A DNA stretch of 64,000 nucleotides from Rhodocyclales bacterium. GTDB taxonomy: Bacteria; Pseudomonadota; Gammaproteobacteria; Burkholderiales; Rhodocyclaceae. The notes under the pieces are model-generated. The model had not been told where the DNA came from, did not search any database, and worked only from the letters and a program-made list of their open reading frames with translations. The DNA lies in NCBI GenBank assembly GCA_016235745.1, contig JACRJA010000039.1:1-64000 (forward strand). Direction: 5' to 3'. Made by a program: the position numbers and the translations under genes. Of the stretch, positions 1-7,513 are shown one piece after another (within the stretch, counting starts at the first letter, position 1; each line of letters starts with the position of its first letter).

Positions 1-151
1 ACAGACGCCCCTTCCCGCGGGCCTGTTTGCGCCACTCGTACAGGGTCGGTGCCGAGATGCCTTCCTCAGCGGCGACCTCGGCCACGGGCCGATTCTCAGG
101 CGGCAACAGCTTGCGCAGGATCGCTTCTCGACGTTCTTCAGCGTACTTCAT
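1..151 (-). CDS. IS3-type transposase OrfA-like N-terminus, cut by window edge
   Basis: Reading the minus strand from an ATG at 151 gives 50 residues beginning MKYAEERREAILRKLLPP and continuing with VAEVAAEEGISAPTLYEWRK. That is a helix-turn-helix of the kind that opens OrfA-type transposases, with the typical EEGIS..TLYEWRKQAR recognition helix. The frame runs off the left edge, so neither completeness nor a downstream OrfB can be judged. The leader just upstream (about 152-230) looks like the IS end region. The family assignment is by motif only; another HTH transposase family is possible. Confidence 0.6.
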   Translation of the reverse strand, partial: MKYAEERREAILRKLLPPENRPVAEVAAEEGISAPTLYEWRKQARGKGRL

Positions 152-237
152 CGGAACCCCTTCTCTGCCCCTTGGTGGTTGAGGATTCTAAACACAGTTC
201 AGGTTCCAACTATTCTGACACTGGGGGCTATCTCTGC

Positions 238-297
238 GATCGCGGCAAACACGTGCTCGACCCGGGCGCGGATGCGGGCAATGCAATATCGAGGTGC
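238..297 (-). pseudogene. IS5-family transposase fragment
   Basis: On the minus strand a 20-residue stretch reads RIRARVEHVFAAIAEI after a short lead. This is the conserved R.RVEH.F block near the C-terminus of IS5-family transposases. A stop lies just upstream in frame, and the similarity ends where the OrfA-type leader begins, so this is a relic, probably cut when the neighbouring IS landed. It carries part of what is missing from the other IS5 relic at 1063-1518, but in the opposite orientation. Confidence 0.45.
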
Positions 298-307
298 TCA
301 CCGGTCA

Positions 308-355
308 GGGGGGCGATGCACGGCTAACCCAGCCCTTTCACGTTAACGTCTTGCA
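308..355. repeat. Short repeat copy A (second copy at 14571-14616)
   Basis: This stretch aligns by eye with 14571-14616 over about 46 bases, with one gap and roughly six mismatches. Both share GGGGGCGATGCAC, then AGC.CTTTCACG, then AACGTCTT.CA. Both copies sit beside IS debris and bracket the toxin-antitoxin plus polysaccharide region as direct repeats. They may be the end of an unidentified IS or a boundary left by recombination. Confidence 0.5.
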
Positions 356-428
356 TGTAGCGCAGTTGGCGCGTATAGTGTTTCATGTAACAACATGGAG
401 ACTCACATGGGAACCACACACGTTAACG
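341..428. repeat. Pair of CGTTAACG palindromes around the toxin-antitoxin promoter
   Basis: The 8-base palindrome CGTTAACG occurs at 341-348 and again at 421-428, exactly 80 bases apart. The pair flanks the predicted promoter and the start of the antitoxin gene. MazE-type antitoxins autoregulate by binding palindromes near their promoter, so these are candidate operators. The first copy is also part of the short repeat shared with 14571-14616, where the palindrome is not conserved, which weakens the case. Confidence 0.3.
351..379 (+). promoter_or_regulatory. Sigma70-type promoter of the toxin-antitoxin pair
   Basis: A -35 element TTGCAT (351-356) and a -10 element TATAGT (374-379) are separated by 17 bases. 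The -10 ends 27 bases before the antitoxin ATG at 407. The -35 overlaps the end of repeat copy A, so expression of the pair may depend on that relic sequence. Confidence 0.5.
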
Positions 429-631
429 CACGAGTGCAAAAACACCGCGACGCGTTGCGCCGGGCGGGGTTGCGCCCGGTGCAAATCTGGGTGCCTGACA
501 CCCGCCGCCCGGGCTTTGCGGAGGAATGCCGTCGTCAATGCCTTCTCGTTGCTCAGGCCGATAGCGCCGATACGGCCATGCAGAAGTTCATGGATGAAGC
601 CTTGGCAGACGTGGATGGCTGGACAGAATGA
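407..631 (+). CDS. Antitoxin, MazE-like (DUF3018 type)
   Basis: A 74-residue protein with RVQKHRDALRRAGLRPVQIW, then VPDTRRPGFAEECRRQC. This is the signature of the DUF3018 antitoxin MazE-like family, whose members bind DNA through the N-terminal part and neutralise a MazF-type partner. I chose the ATG at 407 because GGAG (397-400) stands six bases upstream; an in-frame ATG at 395 lacks this. The stop overlaps the toxin gene by 17 bases, implying translational coupling. The pair sits in IS debris beside the polysaccharide island, a usual place for such modules. Confidence 0.85.
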   Translation: MGTTHVNARVQKHRDALRRAGLRPVQIWVPDTRRPGFAEECRRQCLLVAQADSADTAMQKFMDEALADVDGWTE

Positions 632-959
632 GGCGAGGCGCGGCGACCTGGTGACCATCCCCATGCAGGGAGACTTCGGGAAGCCACGGCCTGCCTTGGT
701 GATCCAGGCCGACCCGTTCAGCGAGCACAACAGCGTAACCGTGCTGCCCATCACGAGCACGCTTGTTGCCGCGCCGTTGCTGCGCGTCACGGTTCAGCCG
801 AGTGCAGAGAACGGCTTGCAGAAACCATCACAGGTGATGATAGACAAGGCCATGACGGTGAAGCGCGACAAAGTAGGGCCAGCTTTTGGACACATCGACC
901 CGGATGCACTGATTGAGGTTGAGCGCTGTTTGGCCGTGTTCTTGGGGATAGCGAAATAA
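615..959 (+). CDS. Toxin, MazF/PemK-type endoribonuclease
   Basis: A 114-residue protein. RRGDLVTIPMQGDFGKPRPA near the N-terminus is the classic MazF/PemK beta-barrel start, with the conserved G and KPRPALV block. TVLPITSTL follows, then PSQVMIDKAMTVKRDKVG, where the second conserved motif of the family lies. Members cleave RNA at short sequence motifs and arrest growth unless bound by the antitoxin. The ATG at 615 lies inside the end of the antitoxin gene, the normal arrangement. All conserved blocks are present, so it looks functional. A longer upstream reading frame exists but would span the antitoxin and is not needed. Confidence 0.88.
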   Translation: MAGQNEARRGDLVTIPMQGDFGKPRPALVIQADPFSEHNSVTVLPITSTLVAAPLLRVTVQPSAENGLQKPSQVMIDKAMTVKRDKVGPAFGHIDPDALIEVERCLAVFLGIAK

Positions 960-1062
960 AAACGATCTACTCGACCCCGGAGTCTAGGGCACCTCGAAAA
1001 AACCTCCCGCTCTCCGGCCTCCGGTAAAATTCTAATGTCATTATTCCTGGGGAGCCGGAACC

Positions 1063-1518
1063 ATGACGCGCCGCACCGCAATCCAGCCCGATCGCCTTGC
1101 TTCGCAAGCGCATCGCACCCAGCTCGATCGGCGGGGCGATCCGCTGCAGGAAATGGAAGCGGTGATCGACTTTGCGGCGCTGGCGGCCGAAGTGCACAAG
1201 CTCTGCCCTCAGAAGGAACAACCCAAAGGCGGGCGGCCGCCCTATCCGATCGAGACGAGGGTGCGCATCGTGGTGTTGAAGCGCCTCTATGGGCTGTCGG
1301 ACGAGCAGATGGAGTTCCAGCTGCTGGACCGTACGAGCTTCAAGCGCATCGAGGGGGTTGGAGCACTCGCGCGCGATACCGGATCGCACCACGATCTGGC
1401 TCTTTGAAAACGCACCATCGGACAAGCCCGAGCCGACTTTGCCCTCACCCTGATGGCTGTGTGCTACACCGTTCGGCGCACGGTGTGGCTCGTGAAGTCG
1501 GGCGCCATCCCCTGGTGA
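1063..1518 (+). pseudogene. IS5-family transposase relic with frameshift and internal deletion
   Basis: The frame from 1063 encodes the N-terminus of an IS5-family transposase: GGRPPYPIETRVRIVVLKRL, then GLSDEQMEFQLLDRTSFKR. Near 1360, at a run of five Gs, the similarity moves to another frame, which reads HSRAIPDRTTIWLFEN. From about 1412 the first frame resumes with RTIGQARADFALTLMAVCY, the C-terminal motif of the same family. The central catalytic part, roughly 200 residues in full-length relatives, is absent. GGGCACCTCGAAAAAACC (988-1005) may be the left terminal repeat; I see no matching right repeat. The element cannot be active. Confidence 0.7.
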
Positions 1519-1522
1519 GGAC

Positions 1523-1560
1523 TGCCCACGGCCGACGTGCGCCCAAAGCGGCCGTGGGCA
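1523..1560. repeat. Perfect 11-bp inverted repeat
   Basis: TGCCCACGGCC (1523-1533) and GGCCGTGGGCA (1550-1560) form a perfect stem with a 16-base loop. No T-tract follows on either strand (A-rich on the right of the plus strand, mixed on the left), so it is a poor intrinsic terminator. It lies in the spacer between the IS5 relic and the 3' end of the polysaccharide operon. It may still slow readthrough from that operon, but this is not shown. Confidence 0.4.
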
Positions 1561-1597
1561 GGAAAAAACCGGGGCTCAAGGCCGGCAGAAGCGGCCA

Positions 1598-1620
1598 AAA
1601 CGGGGTCTCAAACTCGGGGA
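1598..1620 (-). repeat. IS-end-like sequence at the downstream edge of the polysaccharide operon
   Basis: Read on the minus strand this is TCCCCGAGTTTGAGACCCCG. It resembles TCCCCGGATTTGAGACACTG at 14452 on the plus strand: 18 of 24 aligned bases match, and 14 of the first 16. The two copies point away from the operon in inverted orientation and sit directly against its two ends. The likely meaning is that related IS copies once flanked the operon. Only the short match supports this. Confidence 0.35.
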
Positions 1621-1623
1621 GCA

Positions 1624-3588
1624 CTATAAACGCCTTTGCTTGGCTTGCCGCTCCAGATACACCCAGTCCACAATGTCATCGCTGGGGGTGTAGCCGGCCA
1701 CCAGTTGCTGCATCAGCAGGCGGATCATGCCGACGTCGTTCACGTTCAGGGCGATCTCCAGGGCATTGAGCTTGGCTTCGAACTCCGCCCAGGGAATGAA
1801 TTCCTCCTGGGCTTTCATGATGCGGGGGTGTACGGTGGGCTCGGGGTTGTCGCCGATCAGCAGTTCTTCGTAGAGCTTTTCGCCGGGGCGCAAGCCGGTC
1901 ACAGCGATCTCGATGTCGCCGTCGGGGTTCTGCTCGTCCTTCACGGTCAGGCCCGAAAGTTCCACCATGCGCCGCGCCAGGTCCATGATCTTCACGGGCT
2001 GGCCCATGTCCAGCACGAACACGTCGCCGCCCTTGGCCATCGCCCCGGCCTGAATCACCAGTTGAGCCGCCTCCGGGATGGTCATGAAGTAGCGCGTCAC
2101 ATCCGGGTGGGTGAGCGTGATCGGACCGCCGTCTCGGATCTGCTGACGAAACTTGGGCACCACCGAGCCCGACGAGCCCAGCACGTTGCCAAACCGCACC
2201 ATGCTGAACTTGGTGCTGCGTGATGTGCCTGCCTGGTTGGCCGCCAGGGCCTGCAGCGCCATTTCGGCCAGGCGCTTGCTGGCGCCCATCACGTTGGTGG
2301 GGCGCACCGCCTTGTCGGTGCTGATGAGCACAAAGTCGGTCACGCCGTTTTCTGCGGCGGCCTGGGCGGTGCGCAGCGTGCCCAGCACGTTGTTCTTGAT
2401 GCCGGCGGCCGGGTTGTGCTCCACCAGCGGCACATGCTTGTAGGCGGCGGCGTGATAGACCGTGTCGGGGCGCCAGGTGGACATGATCTCGCGCATGCGG
2501 TCGTGATCCTGTACCGAGGCCAGCAACGGCACCAGAACGGGCGACGCGCCCCTTTCACGCCCAGCCAGTTTTTCCTCCAGTTCCTGATGAATGGCGTACA
2601 GGGCAAATTCGCTCTGCTCGATCAACAGCAACTTGGCCGGCGCCACGGCCAGAATCTGCCGGCACAGTTCGCTGCCGATGGAGCCCCCCGCCCCAGTCAC
2701 CAGCACCACCTTGCCCAAAATATTCTTGGCCAGCAACACGTGGTTGGGCGCTACGGGTTCACGACCAAGCAGATCGTCAATGTCCAGCTCATGCAGGTCT
2801 GCCCTGCTAACGCGGCCATGAGCCAGATCATCGAGGTTGGGCAAGGTACGAACCGCCACCCGCAAGTGGCGAAGATCAGCCAGGATTTCATTGCGCCGCT
2901 GTCGCGGCAACGATGGAATGGCCAGCAACACGGTGCGCACGCCTTGCGTTTCAACCAAGCCCTGCAAGTCCCCAGGGCTGTGTATGGGCAGGCCGTTGAG
3001 CACACAGCCATGCAGCCGATCGTCATCATCCACAAAGGCCACGACCTGCATCTCATGGCTGTGGGCCAGCGCCTGAGCCAATTGCCTACCTGCCTCACCC
3101 GCACCATAGATGACGGCCTTGGGCAGATTCATGCGCTGGAAAATGTTTTGGTACAGGCCACCCAACCAATAGCGCGCCAGCGCACGCGAAGCGCCCACCG
3201 CCAGCAGCAACAACATGGGCTGAATGATTCCTACGCTGCGCGGCACCCCAGGCAGACCAATCGCAGTAACTACCGCGGCATACAGCAATGTGTAGAGGGC
3301 AAAGGCCCGCAGCACCATCTGCATGGCCGCCATGCCCGAATAGCGGAAAATCACCCGGTAAAACCCATGTGTGATGAACAGCGGTAAGGCAATGAGCCAC
3401 GACACAACCACCGCCCACATGGGCTGGAACAGCCCTTCGCCAGCCAAACGCACCCACTCATCCAGACGCAAGTAAAACGCGATCCATACGGTCAGGACGA
3501 TCAAGCTGGCGTCCACGGCCAGCGCTACAGCGCGCTTGGCCGGACGCGGCAGAGCGAGCAAGGGAAGAGCCAGTTTAACCAGCGACAT
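1624..3588 (-). CDS. Membrane-bound UDP-GlcNAc 4,6-dehydratase, WbpM/CapD family
   Basis: A 654-residue protein. About four hydrophobic segments fill the first 150 residues, followed by a first Rossmann fold (VIYGAGEAGRQLAQAL, near 160) and a second, catalytic one (VLVTGAGGSIGSELCRQIL, near 295). The usual YxxxK of SDR enzymes is MxxxK here (NVMGASKRLAE), as in WbpM/PglF-type 4,6-dehydratases. These convert UDP-GlcNAc to the 4-keto-6-deoxy sugar that leads to QuiNAc or FucNAc. It is the last gene of the operon, 3 bases after the transferase gene. In Pseudomonas aeruginosa wbpV, wbpL and wbpM occur in this same order. Length is normal for the family. Confidence 0.9.
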   Translation of the reverse strand: MSLVKLALPLLALPRPAKRAVALAVDASLIVLTVWIAFYLRLDEWVRLAGEGLFQPMWAVVVSWLIALPLFITHGFYRVIFRYSGMAAMQMVLRAFALYTLLYAAVVTAIGLPGVPRSVGIIQPMLLLLAVGASRALARYWLGGLYQNIFQRMNLPKAVIYGAGEAGRQLAQALAHSHEMQVVAFVDDDDRLHGCVLNGLPIHSPGDLQGLVETQGVRTVLLAIPSLPRQRRNEILADLRHLRVAVRTLPNLDDLAHGRVSRADLHELDIDDLLGREPVAPNHVLLAKNILGKVVLVTGAGGSIGSELCRQILAVAPAKLLLIEQSEFALYAIHQELEEKLAGRERGASPVLVPLLASVQDHDRMREIMSTWRPDTVYHAAAYKHVPLVEHNPAAGIKNNVLGTLRTAQAAAENGVTDFVLISTDKAVRPTNVMGASKRLAEMALQALAANQAGTSRSTKFSMVRFGNVLGSSGSVVPKFRQQIRDGGPITLTHPDVTRYFMTIPEAAQLVIQAGAMAKGGDVFVLDMGQPVKIMDLARRMVELSGLTVKDEQNPDGDIEIAVTGLRPGEKLYEELLIGDNPEPTVHPRIMKAQEEFIPWAEFEAKLNALEIALNVNDVGMIRLLMQQLVAGYTPSDDIVDWVYLERQAKQRRL

Positions 3589-3591
3589 GAA

Positions 3592-4674
3592 TCAGCCCCT
3601 CACGCGCCCTTGACCTGGCAAATACTGGTCAGGTCTGCCGGCCCCCAGCCACAACGAAGCCAACACCAGCGGCAAATAGGCTGCGACTACAAACGCCACA
3701 GACCCGACTGGCCATTGCACACACGCCCAGGCCCAAGGCGCAAGCCACAGCACGTTGACTGCAGCCACCAGCAATGTGACCGAGCGGTGTCCCACCTTAC
3801 GGTCGCCCTGCCAGCGGCGAGACAAACGCTGGTAGGCATGACTGCGGTGCGCCTCGTACCAACGCTCGCCGCGCAGCATGCGGGTGAGCAGCGTCACGGT
3901 GGCGTCCGTCACAAAGACAGCCGCCAGCACCATCCATTCAGCATAACTCGACCACCCGGATTGCACGGAAAGCAGCGCCAGCGCGAACACCATGAACGCC
4001 AGCCACGTACTACCCACATCCCCCATGAAGATCTTGGCGGGCGGCCAATTGAGCAGCAAAAAACCCACCGTTGCCGCCACGACGAAAAGCATCAACAACC
4101 AAGCAGGGCTGGACATGGCTTCCGGTTGCGACCATGCCGCCAATACAGCACCGGCCAGCAACATGAACACCGCCTGTGTTCCGGCAATGCCGTCGATACC
4201 GTCCATGAAATTGAACAGGTTGATCCACCACACGCCCGCCAGCAGCAACAGGCCAAACAGAATCCAACCCGTCACCTGAAATTCAAGCCCCACGCTCAAC
4301 GCCAAAGCTGGCATATCACCGAGCGCTACCAGTAACCCCACGCACACCGCCACCTGCACGCCGAAACGCACCCGAGCGGGCAAGTGAGCCATATCATCGC
4401 GCAGCCCCACCGCAGCCAATACGGCGGCACACCCCAGCACAAAACCACCGAGCCACCAACCCAAAAACAGCACCAAGCCCAAGCCAGCAAGGCTGCCTGC
4501 CACAACAATGCCCAGACCGCCGCCATTCGGAGTCGGCTGCACATGGGAAGAGCGATGATTCGGTATTTGCACCAAGCGCAGCGCCTCGGCGCGGCGGCGA
4601 ACCCATGCCGCAACACCCCATGCAATCAGGGTGGTCATTCCGAGCAGGGCCACCATGACTGCCATTTGGCTCAT
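3592..4674 (-). CDS. Polyprenyl-phosphate sugar-1-phosphate transferase, WecA/WbpL family
   Basis: A 360-residue, roughly ten-helix membrane protein of the MraY/WecA family. Conserved sites visible are PNHRSSHVQPTPNGGGLGI near the N-terminus, the acidic LRDDMAHLPARVRFG, the NFMDGIDGIAG motif and GDVGSTWLAF. Such enzymes start a polysaccharide repeat by moving an N-acetyl sugar phosphate to undecaprenyl phosphate at the inner face of the membrane. Neighbours on both sides resemble WbpV and WbpM, so the starter sugar is probably UDP-QuiNAc or UDP-FucNAc, as for WbpL; GlcNAc is the alternative. It overlaps the upstream gene by ATGA. Confidence 0.9.
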   Translation of the reverse strand: MSQMAVMVALLGMTTLIAWGVAAWVRRRAEALRLVQIPNHRSSHVQPTPNGGGLGIVVAGSLAGLGLVLFLGWWLGGFVLGCAAVLAAVGLRDDMAHLPARVRFGVQVAVCVGLLVALGDMPALALSVGLEFQVTGWILFGLLLLAGVWWINLFNFMDGIDGIAGTQAVFMLLAGAVLAAWSQPEAMSSPAWLLMLFVVAATVGFLLLNWPPAKIFMGDVGSTWLAFMVFALALLSVQSGWSSYAEWMVLAAVFVTDATVTLLTRMLRGERWYEAHRSHAYQRLSRRWQGDRKVGHRSVTLLVAAVNVLWLAPWAWACVQWPVGSVAFVVAAYLPLVLASLWLGAGRPDQYLPGQGRVRG

Positions 4675-5555
4675 CGCGGGACATCCTCTGCCGTCAGCGC
4701 AAAGCCCCTAGGCTTGAAGCCCAAGTCACGTGCCGCCTCGCCATGGTCAAACACCAAGTCTCGGTTCATGCGCTCAGCCATGGCCGCCGACCAGTGCCGA
4801 TAACGCGGCAAGCGGCGCAACATGGCTACCGCCAGGCGGAAGGCCCACAGCGGTACGGTCACCAAACGCACAGGGCGGCCCAGCGCCTTGAACACGCGCG
4901 CCACCATCTCGCGATAAGCCAGGGTTTCGCCACCCGAGATATTGTATGCACGGTTGACTGCATCCGGCGCCTGCAAGGCGGCAACGCAAGCCGCCGCCAC
5001 ATCCGCAGCATGGATGGGCTGGCGCAGTCCCCGGGCTTGACCGAGCAGCGGAAAAAAACCAAATCGGAGGATAAAGCGTGCGATCTCGCTGATGTTCCTG
5101 TCCCGCCCCAGACCATAAATCAGCGTTGGCCGCAAAACCACCCACTCGATGCCCCGCTGCTCTGCCCACGCCTGCACCCGTGCCTCACTCTCGATCAGCC
5201 TTGCCGCAACGGCATTCTCTGCCGTATCGCCAGAGCCGACTTTGGTAAACCGGCTAGTGGAAGATAGCGCAACCACGCGCTGTGCGCAACTGGCCTCGAT
5301 GAGAGAAAAATAATCCGGCAACACCCAGATGGGCGCTACACAAATCCATAACGGAGTAACCCCCTCACCGCCTTGGGGAGCGGACTGGGGTGAGGGACCT
5401 GGCGGCAACAACTGCCACAAAACCCCAGGGTCGGTCTGCCGCGCCACCTGCCGCGAATAAGCCACCACCTGCCACCCGTCAGCACGCAAGCGCCGCAAAA
5501 CGCACCCGCCCACCAAACTGCGGGCACCCAGCACGCCAACGCGCCACTCAGCCAC
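4671..5555 (-). CDS. NAD-dependent epimerase/reductase, WbpV-like SDR
   Basis: A 294-residue extended-SDR protein. The nucleotide-binding loop is VGVLGARSLVGGCVLRRL. Further conserved segments are VVLRPTLIYGLGRDRN and QPIHAADVAAACVAAL. I see no intact YxxxK catalytic pair, which is common in this subgroup. By position, before a WbpL-like and a WbpM-like gene, it is best read as the C4 reductase that finishes UDP-QuiNAc or UDP-FucNAc. It starts inside the upstream glycosyltransferase gene (8-base overlap). Odd feature: residues 53-69 (GPSPQSAPQGGEGVTPL) are encoded by a REP-like palindrome that appears to be an in-frame insertion. Confidence 0.78.
   Translation of the reverse strand: MAEWRVGVLGARSLVGGCVLRRLRADGWQVVAYSRQVARQTDPGVLWQLLPPGPSPQSAPQGGEGVTPLWICVAPIWVLPDYFSLIEASCAQRVVALSSTSRFTKVGSGDTAENAVAARLIESEARVQAWAEQRGIEWVVLRPTLIYGLGRDRNISEIARFILRFGFFPLLGQARGLRQPIHAADVAAACVAALQAPDAVNRAYNISGGETLAYREMVARVFKALGRPVRLVTVPLWAFRLAVAMLRRLPRYRHWSAAMAERMNRDLVFDHGEAARDLGFKPRGFALTAEDVPR
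5362..5396. repeat. REP-like palindrome inside the SDR gene
   Basis: CCCTCACC (5362-5369) pairs with GGTGAGGG (5389-5396) around a GC-rich centre. The encoded PSPQSAPQGGEG resembles the peptide that common CCCTCACCCC-type intergenic repeats give when they sit inside genes. It interrupts the SDR fold after strand 2 without breaking the frame. Confidence 0.5.
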
Positions 5556-6441
5556 GAACCCGCCCCAGTCTGGCGAGCCAACGCCGCGCGGTCAAATACA
5601 CCGCCGCCAAGCCAAAGCGCAGCCACACCCCAAGCGTGACCAGCCACATCAACGCGCCCGGATACTGGTGGCGAAAGAACTTGCGGTAAAACCGCACCAT
5701 GCCCTTGTGCTTGTGCCACTCCACAAACACCCGGCGCGACCGGCTGCACGCCCCCAAGGCATGAACAATGCGCGCGTCCGGCACGAACAAAATCTGCCAG
5801 CCCTTTTGCCGAAAGCGCATGCACCAATCCAAATCCTCGCAATGCAGAAAATACCCCTCGTCCCACAGGCCCACATCCTCCACCGCTGCGCGCTTCACCA
5901 ACATGCACGCGCCGGAAATGGCCTCGACCTCGATCGGCCCCTCGGGCAAGGGTTGCTTGTGCAGATGAAAATCGTAAAACAGCTTGGGCCAGCGATGCGC
6001 AAAGCGATGCAAGCCAAAGGCCCGCACAAAAGACCGCCACGGCGTGGGCACCGCCCGCCGCGCGCCGCCCTGCTCGGTGCCATCCTCATTCAACAGCAAG
6101 CCACCCACCATGCCCACCCGGTCGGCAGACTGCAAGGCGGCCAACAGTATCGACACGGCACCGGGCTGAACAACGCAATCCGGGTTCAGAAACAACAAAA
6201 ACGGCGCAGACGATGCACCTATGCCAATGTTGCACGCTGCGGCAAAGCCGACATTGGCCGGATTGCGGATAACGCGAATGTGCGGTGAATCTGGAAGGCC
6301 GTCTAGGCTTCCATCGTGCGAGGCGTTATCCACCACAATGATCTCGATTGCCAGCGGGCAGGCCAGCAACGAATCCACACAAGCGCGCAGTAACGGCCCC
6401 GCGTTGTAATTGACGATGATGGCGGAAACAGTATAGCTCAT
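5548..6441 (-). CDS. Glycosyltransferase family 2 (rhamnosyltransferase-like)
   Basis: A 297-residue GT-A fold enzyme. VSAIIVNYNAGPLLRACVDS is the nucleotide-binding start, followed by IIVVDNASHDGS, the FLNPDCVVQPGA acidic motif (normally DxD, here NPD) and WDEGYFLHCEDLDWCMRFR with the catalytic ED pair. This pattern is typical of bacterial rhamnosyl- and related transferases that extend O-chains from nucleotide sugars at the inner membrane. A hydrophobic C-terminal tail may anchor it. It overlaps the next GT2 gene upstream by ATGA and the SDR gene downstream. Donor and linkage cannot be read from sequence. Confidence 0.88.
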   Translation of the reverse strand: MSYTVSAIIVNYNAGPLLRACVDSLLACPLAIEIIVVDNASHDGSLDGLPDSPHIRVIRNPANVGFAAACNIGIGASSAPFLLFLNPDCVVQPGAVSILLAALQSADRVGMVGGLLLNEDGTEQGGARRAVPTPWRSFVRAFGLHRFAHRWPKLFYDFHLHKQPLPEGPIEVEAISGACMLVKRAAVEDVGLWDEGYFLHCEDLDWCMRFRQKGWQILFVPDARIVHALGACSRSRRVFVEWHKHKGMVRFYRKFFRHQYPGALMWLVTLGVWLRFGLAAVYLTARRWLARLGRVRG

Positions 6442-7433
6442 CGTTTTCTTCTGGTTGGCAGCAAACGCTTATCCAGCACCCGCCAGATATCGCCGATCGA
6501 CGTCACTCGCGTTTTTTGAATCTGCCGCCGCTTGCGCCACATCTTGGGCAAGCCCAACAGGGCATCGCGCTTGGCGCGCAAAATCACCCCCCCCTGGCCA
6601 CGCAAGGCAAACCAAATGATACTCGCCAGATTCAGCGCCACATGCAGCGGCAGCAACAGCCAGAACAAAACGCCCGGCATGTTTTTCACAAAGGTCCAAA
6701 CCAGATTGCGATGCCCGTGATAAACCGCGAAATCACTATGCTGCCCGCCCGTCGTCCCGGAACCGACATGATGCGCCACCGACTGCGGCACATAAAGACA
6801 ACGATAGCCCGCCAAGCGCAAGCGAAAACCCAGGTCGACGTCCTCAACGTAGCAGAAGAAATCCTCGTCAAAGCCGCCGACTTCTTCAAATGCACTACGC
6901 CGATAAAGTGCAGCCGCCGCGCAGGGTGAAAAAATCTCACAGACGCTATCACCCATAGCCGACACAGGAAGCCCGTGCGCCGTGCGCCACACCAGACCGC
7001 TGATGTGATAGGCGTCGCCTGCACCGTCCAGCACACCAGGGTCGGCTGCATTCACCAGCTTGCTGCCAAAAACATCGAATTCAGGGTTGGATTCCGCCGC
7101 CATCAACAGCGTTTCCAGCCAGCGCGGCGCGGCGAATGCATCGGGGTTGAGCAGCGCAATCCATTCCGACTCCGCCGACGCCGCAGCGATGGCCAGATTA
7201 TTACCCCGAGCAAAACCGGTATTCTGCGTCAGCGCAATGACTCGCACCGCCGGAAAGCGCCGCGCGATTTCGAGCGATCCATCTGTGCTGGCGTTGTCCA
7301 GCAGCAGAATCTCGTGCGGCCTGACCGTCTGCGCCAGCAATGCATTCAGGCATCGCTCAAGAAAAGCCTCGCCGTTCCAGTTGACGACGACGACAGAAAC
7401 CCTTGGCGATGCCTTTTGACGCAAATCGATCAA
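6438..7433 (-). CDS. Glycosyltransferase family 2
   Basis: A 331-residue paralogue of the following gene with the same motif order: VSVVVVNWNGEAFLERCLNA, ILLLDNASTDGS, ALLNPDAFAAPRW, and FDEDFFCYVEDVDLGFRLR. A hydrophobic segment (GVLFWLLLPLHVALNLASII) and a basic tail suggest membrane attachment. The two enzymes probably add successive sugars of the same repeat unit. An 80-base gap separates it from the truncated acyltransferase upstream; downstream it is coupled by ATGA. Specificity is unknown. Confidence 0.88.
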   Translation of the reverse strand: MIDLRQKASPRVSVVVVNWNGEAFLERCLNALLAQTVRPHEILLLDNASTDGSLEIARRFPAVRVIALTQNTGFARGNNLAIAAASAESEWIALLNPDAFAAPRWLETLLMAAESNPEFDVFGSKLVNAADPGVLDGAGDAYHISGLVWRTAHGLPVSAMGDSVCEIFSPCAAAALYRRSAFEEVGGFDEDFFCYVEDVDLGFRLRLAGYRCLYVPQSVAHHVGSGTTGGQHSDFAVYHGHRNLVWTFVKNMPGVLFWLLLPLHVALNLASIIWFALRGQGGVILRAKRDALLGLPKMWRKRRQIQKTRVTSIGDIWRVLDKRLLPTRRKR

Positions 7434-7513
7434 CTCACAACCCCCATGCTTACCACCTTATGGAAAGCCTGCCAAGAACATAATCCAAAAAATCCACGAC
7501 CACCCGTGCTTTC

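Noticed and set aside
294-614. Upstream extension of the toxin frame to position 294
   Set aside because: It would cover the promoter and the antitoxin gene in another frame; MazF similarity begins at 615.
1523-1560. Perfect inverted repeat as a terminator of the polysaccharide operon
   Set aside because: No T-tract on the minus strand after the stem, so kept only as an inverted repeat.
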